This document shows positions 7,747 through 15,209 of a DNA stretch of 64,000 bases, one piece after another; the first letter of the stretch is position 1; each line of letters starts with the position of its first letter. The position numbers and the translations under genes are program-made. Under the pieces are notes generated by a model. That model was given only the letters and a program-made list of their open reading frames with translations, searched no databases and had not been told where the DNA came from. Location of the stretch: NCBI RefSeq assembly GCF_003641205.1, contig NZ_CP032762.1, forward strand, positions 5,724,001-5,788,000. The letters are read 5' to 3'. The DNA is from Rhodococcus sp. P1Y (GTDB lineage: Bacteria; Actinomycetota; Actinomycetes; Mycobacteriales; Mycobacteriaceae).

Positions 7747-8154
7747 TCAGTACGGGAGGTCGAGTGCGATGTGACGCTTGGAGATCAACCAGGTTCCGTC
7801 GACCTCGGTGAACTCGTCCTCGTACTTGCCGCTGGACAGTACTGTCAGTTTTCCTTCGGCCACCGAGATGATCACAAGATAAGCAACGACTTTCGCATGT
7901 GTGGCATCGATATCGTCGATGAGGATGTTCGTCGTCAGATGGCGTCGCTGATCCGACTGCGAATGCGCAGAGCCGTTCATCAATTCCATGATCGCGTCGA
8001 GACCGTCGAACGGCCCGATGAGGTCGCCGTCGGCGATCTTCATCGTCAGGACCGCGTCCTTGGTGAACGATGCTTCGATCATCTCCGGATGATGATCGTC
8101 GTATCCGAGAGCGTAGCGGCTGAGGGTGTTCTCGATACCTGAACGGGACGACAT
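7747..8154 (-). CDS. SnoaL-like (NTF2-fold) protein, first gene of operon
   Basis: A 135-residue SnoaL-like protein. It opens with IENTLSRYALGYDDHHPEM, has FTKDAVLTMKIADGD, the helix GLDAIMELMNGSA, then RRHLTTNILIDDID and a beta-rich end (DEFTEVDGTWLISKRHI). GAGGAG precedes the ATG by 6 bases. It is the promoter-proximal gene of the 3528-8154 operon, whose upstream region carries a CRP-like site (8175-8190) and the shared AT-rich motif (8197-8211). As with the other three SnoaL genes here, the reaction is not identifiable from sequence. Confidence 0.7.
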   Translation of the reverse strand: MSSRSGIENTLSRYALGYDDHHPEMIEASFTKDAVLTMKIADGDLIGPFDGLDAIMELMNGSAHSQSDQRRHLTTNILIDDIDATHAKVVAYLVIISVAEGKLTVLSSGKYEDEFTEVDGTWLISKRHIALDLPY

Positions 8155-8174
8155 GGCGGGCTCCTCGAGATTGT

Positions 8175-8190
8175 CGTGACGACTGTCACA
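8175..8190. promoter_or_regulatory. CRP/GlxR-like palindrome
   Basis: CGTGACGACTGTCACA fits TGTGA-N6-TCACA except at the first base; GTGAC-GACT-GTCAC is a perfect inverted repeat. It lies 20 bp upstream of the 8154 start and 6 bp from AT-rich motif copy b. The closeness to the start suggests repression or a very short leader. Confidence 0.5.
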
Positions 8191-8196
8191 TCAAGG

Positions 8197-8211
8197 CCAA
8201 TCATAATCATG
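8197..8211 (-). promoter_or_regulatory. AT-rich shared motif, copy b
   Basis: The minus strand reads CATGATTATGATTGG; the plus strand contains ATAATCATGA, a 10-mer also present at the two 28.3-kb promoters. It lies 6 bp beyond the CRP-like site, upstream of the 3528-8154 operon. Confidence 0.45.
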
Positions 8212-8315
8212 AATCCCGTTGCGTCAAGGGTGATTTCGTGGCTCCTGATCAATCGACGACATGCCGATACCCGCCCGAGCACAGAACATTCTCGGACGAG
8301 CATCGCGGGCAGGTC

Positions 8316-9467
8316 TTACAGCAGGTCGCCCTTGATCAGTTGCTTGGCAAGCGAATCGAGGATCACTTCGGTGGAGCCCTCGTAGATTCGCATCGGACGC
8401 GCTTCTCGATAGAGGCGTTCGATGACACTGCCGCGGGTGATGCCATAGCGGCCCATGACCTGAACGGCTCGATCGACCACTCGGCCCGCCACCTCGGTGG
8501 CCGCAACCTTGGCCATCGAAGACAGGTGCAGGTTCGCTCTCGCGTCACGCGCGGACGCAGCAGCGGCCCGGTACGTCAGCGAGCGTGCCATCTCGATGTC
8601 GGTCCAGCACGTTGCAAGGTGCTCGGGCACCGAGCCGAGCCTCGACAGACTGACGCCGAACTGCTCGCGGCTGTTGGCGTGCCGCACAGCCTCTTTCAGA
8701 GCCGCTTCCGCCAGGCCGACCGCTGCGCCCGCGACCGACACACGGAACGTGGCGAGGGTAGCGAGCACGAGCGAGAAGCCCTTCCCTGGCTCGCCGATGC
8801 GGTGATCGAGCGGTACCCGAACGTCGTTCAAGATCACGTCCGACAGCACGTGCGGCGCAATGATCTGATGCGGACGCTCGGTGGTGACTCCCGTGGCATC
8901 GGCCGGGACAAGCACCAACGAGTACCCGTCACCCTCACGACCGAGAATGCTGTAGAAGTCCGCGTCGCCGCCGTTGGTGATGAAAGATTTGTGCCCGTTG
9001 ACCACGAGCTGGCCGTCGACCTCTTCGATCGACGTCGTCAGCGCCTTGAGGTCGGATCCCACATGCGGCTCGGTGAGGCCGAGTGCGGCGATAGCGTCGA
9101 GGTTGGCTACTCGCGGCAGCCAGTACTCCTGCATCGCGGGAGTGCCGCCGACCGACAGCCCGTAGCTGCCGATGCCCTGCATAGCGAAGAGCGAGTCGAG
9201 GTGTGCGCATTCGGCAGCGAGGCGCTCACGTACGACGGTGACCGCAAGCGAGTCGACCTTCTCGAACCGACCCCCGAACTGCCTCGGAACCGTCACGCCG
9301 GCCAAGCCAGTGGCCTGTAGACGCTTGCGGACGTCCACGTCGATGCTGTCCGACTCGTCGGCCCGATCGGCGATATCGCGGACAGATTCCGCAAGCGCCC
9401 GCGCTTCGACCTGCAGTTCGACATACTTACTTGGGAGCTCGAACAGTCCCGCTGATTCAGACACCAT
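8316..9467 (-). CDS. Acyl-CoA dehydrogenase
   Basis: FAD-dependent acyl-CoA dehydrogenase of 383 residues, introducing the alpha-beta double bond. Family features are LGLTEPHVGSDLKAL, VNGHKSFITNGGDAD, the FRVSVAGAAVGLAEAALKEA helix, REQFGVSL and YEGSTEVILDSLAKQLI, the last holding the usual catalytic-Glu region. I start at ATG 9467 with GGAG 6 bases upstream; a TTG at 9482 is possible. It is transcribed alone, divergent from the SDR at 9540. The 161-bp gap between its end and the 8154 operon carries that operon's regulatory sites. Substrate is likely a CoA ester of this catabolic block. Confidence 0.85.
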   Translation of the reverse strand: MVSESAGLFELPSKYVELQVEARALAESVRDIADRADESDSIDVDVRKRLQATGLAGVTVPRQFGGRFEKVDSLAVTVVRERLAAECAHLDSLFAMQGIGSYGLSVGGTPAMQEYWLPRVANLDAIAALGLTEPHVGSDLKALTTSIEEVDGQLVVNGHKSFITNGGDADFYSILGREGDGYSLVLVPADATGVTTERPHQIIAPHVLSDVILNDVRVPLDHRIGEPGKGFSLVLATLATFRVSVAGAAVGLAEAALKEAVRHANSREQFGVSLSRLGSVPEHLATCWTDIEMARSLTYRAAAASARDARANLHLSSMAKVAATEVAGRVVDRAVQVMGRYGITRGSVIERLYREARPMRIYEGSTEVILDSLAKQLIKGDLL

Positions 9468-9484
9468 GTCTCCATTCGTCAATC

Positions 9485-9499
9485 TATGATTACCATACT
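9485..9499 (+). promoter_or_regulatory. AT-rich shared motif, weaker copy c
   Basis: TATGATTACCATACT shares the ATGATTA core with the other copies. It lies in the 72-bp divergent gap between the acyl-CoA dehydrogenase (start 9467) and the SDR (start 9540). TATGAT could simply be a -10 hexamer for the SDR. No CRP-like site was seen beside it. Confidence 0.3.
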
Positions 9500-9539
9500 A
9501 AGGAATTGCCTACAGCGGTCCGGATCCAGGAGAAAAACG

Positions 9540-10322
9540 ATGCCCCAGTTCGACGCACCAGGTCAGGTCGATATCACTGCGCAGTTCGATCTCAGCGGCC
9601 GCGTAGCCCTGATCACCGGAGGCAGCCGAGGACTCGGCAAAGCGATGGCGTTCGGCCTGGCCCAGGCAGGTGCTGACGTCATCGTCGCCAGCCGCGATTT
9701 CGAGTCGTGCCAGGTGACGGCCAAGGAGATCGAGGACGCGACCGGGCGTCGGGCATTCCCGATCGCCGCCCACGTCGGGAAGTGGGACGCACTCGACGAG
9801 CTGGTCGACAAGTCCTACGAGCACTTCGGCAAGGTCGACGTGCTGATCAACAACGCGGGCATGTCGCCGCTGTACGACTCGGTCGACTCGATTTCCGAGA
9901 CTCTGTTCGACAAGGTCCTCGGGGTGAATCTGAAGGGCCCGTTCCGCCTCGCAGCCCTGATCGGAACCAGAATGGCGCAGGGCGACGGCGGCTCCATCAT
10001 CAACATCTCGAGTGCGGCGTCGACCAAGCCGAGGCCGGACGTGCTGCCGTACGCCGCTGCCAAGGCAGGCCTGAACGCCATCACCGTCGGGCTGGCCAAG
10101 ACTTTCGGGCCGACCGTGCGCACCAACGCGATCATGGCGGGAACCTTCCTCACCGACGTCTCCAACGCCTGGGACATGGAGGCCTTCGGCAAGCGAGCCG
10201 CGACCTTCGCCGCCAAGCGCGGAGGCGACCCCAACGAAATCGTCGGAGCCGCCTTGTATCTCGCGAGCGATGCATCCAGCTACACCACAGGGTCCATCAT
10301 CACCGTGGACGGCGGAATGTAG
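9540..10322 (+). CDS. SDR-family oxidoreductase
   Basis: Classical short-chain dehydrogenase/reductase of 260 residues, probably a 3-hydroxyacyl-CoA or alicyclic alcohol dehydrogenase. Visible are the cofactor motif TGGSRGLG, DVLINNAGMS, the catalytic Ser in NISSAAS, the YAAAK pair (PYAAAKAGLNA) and the C-terminal GSIITVDGGM. The Arg of ASRDFE after the second strand suggests NADP preference, though this is weak. AGGAG lies upstream of the ATG. It is followed by the palindromic repeat at 10362-10409 and a convergent SDR, so it is a single-gene unit. In the catabolic context it may act on a CoA-ester alcohol. Confidence 0.82.
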   Translation: MPQFDAPGQVDITAQFDLSGRVALITGGSRGLGKAMAFGLAQAGADVIVASRDFESCQVTAKEIEDATGRRAFPIAAHVGKWDALDELVDKSYEHFGKVDVLINNAGMSPLYDSVDSISETLFDKVLGVNLKGPFRLAALIGTRMAQGDGGSIINISSAASTKPRPDVLPYAAAKAGLNAITVGLAKTFGPTVRTNAIMAGTFLTDVSNAWDMEAFGKRAATFAAKRGGDPNEIVGAALYLASDASSYTTGSIITVDGGM

Positions 10323-10323
10323 G

Positions 10324-10341
10324 GCGGCTCCGCCGCCAGTG
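10324..10341 (+). repeat. GC-rich repeat unit flanking palindrome
   Basis: GCGGCTCCGCCGCCAGTG occurs here and again at 10350-10367, and an equivalent flank is present at 31124-31141. It appears to be a partial duplication of the left arm of the palindromic element at 10362. Confidence 0.7.
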
Positions 10342-10361
10342 CGTTCGAAGCGGCTCCGCCG

Positions 10362-10409
10362 CCAGTGGCACGGTTATGAACCTTCCCGGGTACATAACCG
10401 TGCCACTGG
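10362..10409. repeat. Dispersed palindrome, copy 1
   Basis: Arms CCAGTGGCACGGTTATG (10362-10378) and its exact complement (10393-10409) enclose a 14-base loop. It stands between convergent SDR genes. The core CCAGTGGCACGGTTA is shared with copy 4 at 54551, and the flank TGCGGAGC with copy 2. It may act as a two-way terminator, but no T run follows. Confidence 0.85.
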
Positions 10410-10422
10410 TGCGGAGCACCGT

Positions 10423-11214
10423 CTACGACCGAAGACCTCGCCAGGCCATGGTTCCACCGTCGACGGGGACGTTGGTGCCCGTCATGAACGACGCTGCATC
10501 GGATGCAAGGAAGCACGCAACCCGGGCCACCTCGACGGGATCGCCGAGACGCGGGATCAAGTGTGCCCCACTCATGAAGCGTTCCTGCACGACCGGATCT
10601 TCGGCTGCGTCGATATGCTTCTGCGCCATCGTGGTTCGGAAGCTACCCGGCGAGAAGCTGTTGCACCGAACCTCGTTTGCCAGCGAGATCGCCGTCGTGC
10701 GAGTCAGCTGGATCACCGCGGCTTTGCTGACGGAGTACGCAGGGGTCTTGTACCCCATCATCCCGGACACAGAGGCTGCGTTGACGATGGACGGCCCTCG
10801 ATCGGACGCCCGCAGATGCGGCGCAGCGTATTTCGTCGCCAGCCACATCGACTTGACGTTGATGTTCATGACCGCATCCCACACGTCCTCGGGGAGGTCG
10901 ACGATGTTGGCCTGCTCCCCTGGCACGAAACCGGTGTCGATGACGCCCACGTTGTTGACGAGCGTGTCCAGCCCACCTGCGGCGGCGACGGCGTCGTCGA
11001 TCATCTGCCGTACCTGTGCACCGTCGGAGACGTCCACCCGCAGCGCGACGCTCTTGGCCCCTGCCGCTGCGATCAGCGTCTCGGTCTCGGCCAGCAACTC
11101 CGGTGAGATGTCCGCGACGACAACCGTTTCTGCTCCTTGCGCAGCTGCCTCGACGGCGATGGCCCGGCCGATTCCCGAGCCTCCGCCCGTCACCAATACG
11201 CGCTTGTCCTCCAT
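10423..11214 (-). CDS. SDR-family oxidoreductase
   Basis: A 263-residue short-chain dehydrogenase. Cofactor motif TGGGSGIG, Asp after strand 2 (VVVADIS) suggesting NAD, LVNNVG in place of NNAG, catalytic Ser in NAASVSG and YSVSK for the Tyr-Lys pair, and GTNVPVDGG at the end. It is the last gene of the 10423-17637 minus operon, 3 bp after the MFS transporter gene. It could oxidise the beta-hydroxyacyl-CoA made by the hydratases of the same operon. Substrate not identifiable. Confidence 0.82.
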   Translation of the reverse strand: MEDKRVLVTGGGSGIGRAIAVEAAAQGAETVVVADISPELLAETETLIAAAGAKSVALRVDVSDGAQVRQMIDDAVAAAGGLDTLVNNVGVIDTGFVPGEQANIVDLPEDVWDAVMNINVKSMWLATKYAAPHLRASDRGPSIVNAASVSGMMGYKTPAYSVSKAAVIQLTRTTAISLANEVRCNSFSPGSFRTTMAQKHIDAAEDPVVQERFMSGAHLIPRLGDPVEVARVACFLASDAASFMTGTNVPVDGGTMAWRGLRS

Positions 11215-11217
11215 GGG

Positions 11218-12603
11218 TCAGCCTTCTTTCACGAGTGGTGGATAACCCGAGACCGGCTCCGCCACGATGTCCATGGGGGCGACTTCGTCACGTGTGTGCT
11301 TCCACAGCGCGTAGGTAGCCAGTGCACCGACCACCATCGGGATCGCAGCGAAGTAGTACAGCGTCTGCGGAGCGAACACTGCCAGCGCATAGCCGACGGC
11401 GATCGGAGCCGAGATGGAGAACAACCGGCCGATACCCAGCATCCACCCGATGGCGGTCGAGCGGGCCCGTAGGGCATACAGCGGAGGGACGACAGCAGCA
11501 GCCGCGGTGATCGCGATGTAGGTGAACAGCCCGACCGCGACGGTGAGCGCGATGGCAATTCCCGGGTGCCCGAAGAACGCTGCGAACGCGACGATAGAGA
11601 CGGCGGCAATCGCCATTGCCGTCCACAGCAACCGACCCGCGGAAATCTTCAAAGTCCACACACCAAAGACCAGTGCTCCGACGAGTCCGCCGAGGGAGAG
11701 GATCAGTCCGGCGGTGGTTCCGAGTTCTGCACTGCCACTGGACTCTTTAACCAGCTGCGGCGTCCAGGTGTTCGCGAAGTAGAACGCCGACATCAAGCAC
11801 GAGTACATCAGCCACGTCAGCAGCGTTCGGTAGTACATACCGTTCGCGAACAATCCGCGAACCGAGGTGTTGTCCTCGACGATGGGCGCCAGCGCGGGTC
11901 GGGCATTCGGGTCGATAGCGGGGTTGTTCAGTTTGGCGATGAAGCTGCGGATCTGGGCGTCGGCTTCCGGAGTGTTCTTGCTGATCAGGAAGTCGACCGA
12001 CTCGGGAATCATGACGAGTGTGACCGCAACAGCACCTGCAGTGATGACGGCGCCGAAGATGAACATGACCTGCCATGCGCCGTCGAAGGCTGCCACGAGC
12101 AGCGCCCCGATTCCGCCGCCGACGAGGCTGCCGAGCGGGAAGCCGATCGAGTACACACCCATGATGGTGTTGCGGCGCTTCTCCGAGGACAATTCCTGGA
12201 CGAGCACGATCAGGCTGGCGGCCATGCCGCCGATACCGATGCCGGTGAGGAAGCGGGCTGCGATGAGCGCCTCGACGTTCGGCGACATCGCCGACGCTGC
12301 CAGACCGATCAGGTTGAGGACGAGGCCCCACAGGATGAGGCGTCGACGCCCGATCCTGTCGGCAAGGGGTGCTAGGAATATCGAGCCCGCCGCCATCCCG
12401 GCCAGGCCCGCGCTGAGCAGGTAGCCCTTCTCGGCGGTGCTGTCGAAGAATCCGTCGGGTAGGTGTGGGAGCACGAATCCCATCACGAACACATCGAATC
12501 CGTCGATGGTGATGACCAGCAGACAGGCGGCCAGCACTTTGTACTGATAGCGGGAGATCGGCGATGTCTTGATCGCGGTCGAAACGTCCATCGTTGGTTC
12601 CAT
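11218..12603 (-). CDS. MFS transporter, aromatic-acid:H+ symporter type
   Basis: A 461-residue, 12-helix MFS permease of the AAHS type, which imports organic acids such as benzoate or 4-hydroxybenzoate with protons. The first helix has the TIDGFDVFVMGF signature (DGFD, as in PcaK/BenK), the loop 2-3 has LADRIGRRRLILWG, and helix 5 has VGGGIGAL; a repeat of the basic loop motif is weaker in the second half. It lies between the DUF35 gene (17 bp) and the SDR (3 bp), so its cargo is probably the operon's substrate, an acid. The start could also be ATG of MDVST, 4 codons in. Confidence 0.85.
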   Translation of the reverse strand: MEPTMDVSTAIKTSPISRYQYKVLAACLLVITIDGFDVFVMGFVLPHLPDGFFDSTAEKGYLLSAGLAGMAAGSIFLAPLADRIGRRRLILWGLVLNLIGLAASAMSPNVEALIAARFLTGIGIGGMAASLIVLVQELSSEKRRNTIMGVYSIGFPLGSLVGGGIGALLVAAFDGAWQVMFIFGAVITAGAVAVTLVMIPESVDFLISKNTPEADAQIRSFIAKLNNPAIDPNARPALAPIVEDNTSVRGLFANGMYYRTLLTWLMYSCLMSAFYFANTWTPQLVKESSGSAELGTTAGLILSLGGLVGALVFGVWTLKISAGRLLWTAMAIAAVSIVAFAAFFGHPGIAIALTVAVGLFTYIAITAAAAVVPPLYALRARSTAIGWMLGIGRLFSISAPIAVGYALAVFAPQTLYYFAAIPMVVGALATYALWKHTRDEVAPMDIVAEPVSGYPPLVKEG

Positions 12604-12620
12604 TCCGAAAGGTAAGGGGT

Positions 12621-13031
12621 TCAGTCGAGTACGAAGACGGGCACGTATTCGTGCTCGTCGGCTTCACCGGATTTGTGGAATTCGGCGTGGACGGACGCGC
12701 CGGTCAGAGGTTCTGTGCCGTCTGTGACCAGTCGGGTCCACCACCATGGGCCTTCGTCGAGTTCGACGACGGCAAGAATGTGTTGTGGTACCACGGTGCG
12801 TTCGGCGTTGCGGCCGTACACGGTGGTCCACGAAATGATTCGGCCGCGGCCGCTGGCAGGCATCCAGCGGTAGTCGGCGTCGTCCGGAACGGCGGCCTGT
12901 GGCGCGAGAAGCTCACCGGTGCCGATGTTCTCGCGCAACAGGAACTCGCCGCGCGCAGTGCCGTCGAAGAATTCGGCAGTCTGTGCGTCACGGCAAACGG
13001 GCGCGAGCGGGATGGACAGGATCGCAGTCAT
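12621..13031 (-). CDS. DUF35 / OB-fold protein
   Basis: A 136-residue OB-fold protein of the DUF35 group, with a core GRGRIISWTTVYGR, then HILAVVELDEGPWWWTRL and a strand ending VHAEF. The zinc-ribbon cysteines common in the family are not evident. In steroid catabolism DUF35 domains are obligate partners of Ltp-type thiolase-like aldolases (ChsH2 with Ltp2). Here its ATG overlaps the TGA of an Ltp-like gene (ATGA), so the two products likely form one enzyme. This start is preferred over the much longer open frame upstream, which lies antisense in phase to the thiolase gene. Confidence 0.75.
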   Translation of the reverse strand: MTAILSIPLAPVCRDAQTAEFFDGTARGEFLLRENIGTGELLAPQAAVPDDADYRWMPASGRGRIISWTTVYGRNAERTVVPQHILAVVELDEGPWWWTRLVTDGTEPLTGASVHAEFHKSGEADEHEYVPVFVLD

Positions 13032-14182
13032 CGGCCGGCTCCCAACAGGAGTGTGGAATGGTGGTCGAGAACGCCGCCGTTTCCGGACACGAGCGCAGTG
13101 TCGTGCCTGTCGACCTGACGCGCCCCCGCCTGCCCGCGAAGCTGGATGACCGCTTCCGACAACGGAGTCATTCCCCACATGTAGTACGACGACAGCTGTC
13201 CGCCGCCGGTATTGACCTTCAGCGAACCATCTGGCCCGAGAAGACCTGGCGTAGAGACGAAGTCGCCGCCGGATCCCTTGTCGCAGAATCCGTAGTCCTC
13301 CAGCGAAATCATCAGGGTGTAGGTGTAGCAGTCGTAAAGCTCGACAAGGTCGATGTCCGACGGGGAAAGCCCTGCAGCAGCGAACGCCTTGGGTCCCGAT
13401 TGTGCTGCTCCGCTGGTCAATCCGAAGTCTTCGCTGCGACGCATGTAGTGGCCGGGATGCGATTGCGCCGACGCCAGAATGTCCACCGGCGGTTGCGCGA
13501 GATCTCTGGCGCGCTCGGCACTCGTCACGATGACGGCAACGCCGCCGTTGGAGACCAGGCAGCAGTCCAGCAGATGGAACGGTGAGCTGATCATCCGCGA
13601 ATCCTGATGGTCTGCAAGGGTTATTGGGTCGCGCATCTGCGCCAGCGGATTCAAAGCAGCCCAGGCCCGTTGTGCGACCGCAACGGCACCGAGATGCTCG
13701 GAGGTGGTGCCGTAGGTCTGCATGTGTCGGTTGGCTGCGAGCGCGTAGAGCGAGTTGGCACTGTTGACGCCGGTCGATCCTAGAATCCCTTCCCAACCGA
13801 CTCCGCCCGAGTTGGCCTGCGCATATGACGCCCCGGTCGCGACCCGCTCTTTCAGCGGCGCGTCCGCGAACACGCATGCCACCGTGGTCGCCTGTCCTGC
13901 TTCGATTGCCAATGCCGCGAACTGAACCATCGCGCCGGCCGTCGAGCCGAAGGACTGCATCACCGACAGCAGCGACAGGTCTTCGAGACCGAGTTCCTGC
14001 GCCAGCGGCAAGCCGAGTTCCCCGGTGACACCGCCGCTGATGAGAAGACCGTCGATCTCGCTCAACTCCAGGTGCGCATCTGCCGCTGCCCGACGGACCG
14101 CGTCCGCGCCGAAATTCGTCGCCGTCTTGCCGTAGATCCGGCCCATCTCGGTGATTCCCAGGCCCGCAATCGACGCTGTCAT
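13028..14182 (-). CDS. Thiolase-like (Ltp-type) protein, probable aldolase partner
   Basis: A 384-residue thiolase-fold protein of the lipid-transfer-protein/SCP-x type. At the place where thiolases have the acyl-accepting Cys (C-G-S-G) it reads QSFGSTAG around residue 78, so the nucleophile is missing. A conserved ELYDCYTYTL segment near residues 281-290 offers tyrosines as in Ltp2, where tyrosines drive retro-aldol cleavage. Together with the coupled DUF35 gene, a role as a CoA-ester aldolase is more likely than thiolysis. Its ATG overlaps the stop of the MaoC gene. The residue alignment was made by eye. Confidence 0.72.
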   Translation of the reverse strand: MTASIAGLGITEMGRIYGKTATNFGADAVRRAAADAHLELSEIDGLLISGGVTGELGLPLAQELGLEDLSLLSVMQSFGSTAGAMVQFAALAIEAGQATTVACVFADAPLKERVATGASYAQANSGGVGWEGILGSTGVNSANSLYALAANRHMQTYGTTSEHLGAVAVAQRAWAALNPLAQMRDPITLADHQDSRMISSPFHLLDCCLVSNGGVAVIVTSAERARDLAQPPVDILASAQSHPGHYMRRSEDFGLTSGAAQSGPKAFAAAGLSPSDIDLVELYDCYTYTLMISLEDYGFCDKGSGGDFVSTPGLLGPDGSLKVNTGGGQLSSYYMWGMTPLSEAVIQLRGQAGARQVDRHDTALVSGNGGVLDHHSTLLLGAGR

Positions 14183-14613
14183 GCTGGTACCTTCTGAAGT
14201 GGCAGTTCGATTTCCATCGTTCCGGGCCCGACGGTGACGACGCCCTCGTTGCGGCTGATCAACTCGACCGTCACGACGCCTTTGTCGCCTCGAATCTCCT
14301 TACCCACGACGGTGCCGTGCACGGTCGTGGTGGTACCGACGGGGTTGAACTTCTTCATGGCGAAGCCCTTCACCGATCCGATGACACCGGTCGGTCCGGC
14401 CCAGTCGCGAACTGCCCTCTCCCACATTCCCATCAGGAACAACACGTTGGCGTAGGCCTCGGGTGCACCGGAATTCTTGGCGTACTCGGAGTTGTGGTGG
14501 ATGGAGTTGAAGTCGCGGTTCGACCCTGCCGCCATCACGAGTCGGTACATCGACAGTGGGTATTCGGGCACCGGGAGCTTCTCGCCCTCGGTGACATCCT
14601 CGAAAAATTTCAT
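14179..14613 (-). CDS. MaoC-like hydratase subunit
   Basis: A 144-residue hot-dog protein. The segment SNRDFNSIHHNSEYAKN holds the hydratase motif (D-x-N-x-x-H-H), and VKGFAMKKFNPVGTTTTVHGTVVGK is the typical beta region. It overlaps both neighbours by 4 bp (ATGA): the FAS1-like subunit upstream and the Ltp-like gene downstream. The hydratase feeding an Ltp/DUF35 aldolase is exactly the order in cholesterol side-chain removal (ChsH1-ChsH2-Ltp2), so this group may hydrate a branched enoyl-CoA and cleave it by retro-aldol reaction. Confidence 0.78.
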   Translation of the reverse strand: MKFFEDVTEGEKLPVPEYPLSMYRLVMAAGSNRDFNSIHHNSEYAKNSGAPEAYANVLFLMGMWERAVRDWAGPTGVIGSVKGFAMKKFNPVGTTTTVHGTVVGKEIRGDKGVVTVELISRNEGVVTVGPGTMEIELPLQKVPA

Positions 14614-15209
14614 GATTCGGAGTCCTCGGTTACGGGGTTGTAGGCGTAGACGACGTTGCGTACTCGAGCAACGACGTCGCCGCGGTCGCTGACGATGTCG
14701 TTCTCCCAGGACAGGAACGCCCCTCGGCCGAGTGAGGTCTGCTTCGGACTGCACGAGATCAGCCGTCGTCCTCGGTTTCCGAGTCGCTCGCCGAGCAACA
14801 CCGGCCTGACGAAGTCGAGTTCCATGCTGGCAGTGAGGAACCCGCTGGTCTCGGGGCCGGGGTACGGGTCCTCGTTGTTGATCGGGCTTCGGGTGGGCTG
14901 CGCGTCGCGATCGGCGCTGTCGTACAGCGTCTCTTCACCCGGGTTACGCATGGCCGCAATTGCCCACGACAGCAGACCTGTGGACGGTGCGATCACACCG
15001 TCGAATCCGGCTGCATGGGCAGCGTTTTCGTCGTAGTGGATCGCACTGTCGAGCTCGAGCGGTTCGAGATACCTGCGGACGGTCCCCGATTCGACTCTAT
15101 CTCCACCCCAGCGGATGCTGCCGTCCGAGAAGTCCTCGCCTACAAGGGCGAGAAGTTCGTCCCAGTCCGCCACCCAGGACGGTCTGACGTCCGTCAGTTC
15201 TGCGGTCAT
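14610..15209 (-). CDS. FAS1-like dehydratase/hydratase subunit
   Basis: A 199-residue MaoC N-terminal-domain-like protein. Features are the VRRYLEPLELDSAIHYDENAAHAAG stretch (residues about 44-68), PSTGLLSW, and a C-terminal hot-dog half with MELDFVRPVLLGERLGNRG. The length exceeds a single hot dog, as seen in FAS1-like dehydratases of CoA-ester pathways. It probably pairs with the MaoC subunit at 14179. Coupled to the CoA transferase gene upstream by an ATGA overlap. Which subunit carries the active site is inferred from the D-x-N-x-x-H motif present only in the partner. Confidence 0.7.
   Translation of the reverse strand: MTAELTDVRPSWVADWDELLALVGEDFSDGSIRWGGDRVESGTVRRYLEPLELDSAIHYDENAAHAAGFDGVIAPSTGLLSWAIAAMRNPGEETLYDSADRDAQPTRSPINNEDPYPGPETSGFLTASMELDFVRPVLLGERLGNRGRRLISCSPKQTSLGRGAFLSWENDIVSDRGDVVARVRNVVYAYNPVTEDSES

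Noticed and set aside
12621..13877. Long 418-codon frame containing the DUF35 protein
   Set aside because: The upstream two thirds overlap the thiolase-like gene in another frame and are Arg-rich shadow sequence; the ATGA overlap at 13028-13031 fixes the DUF35 start.
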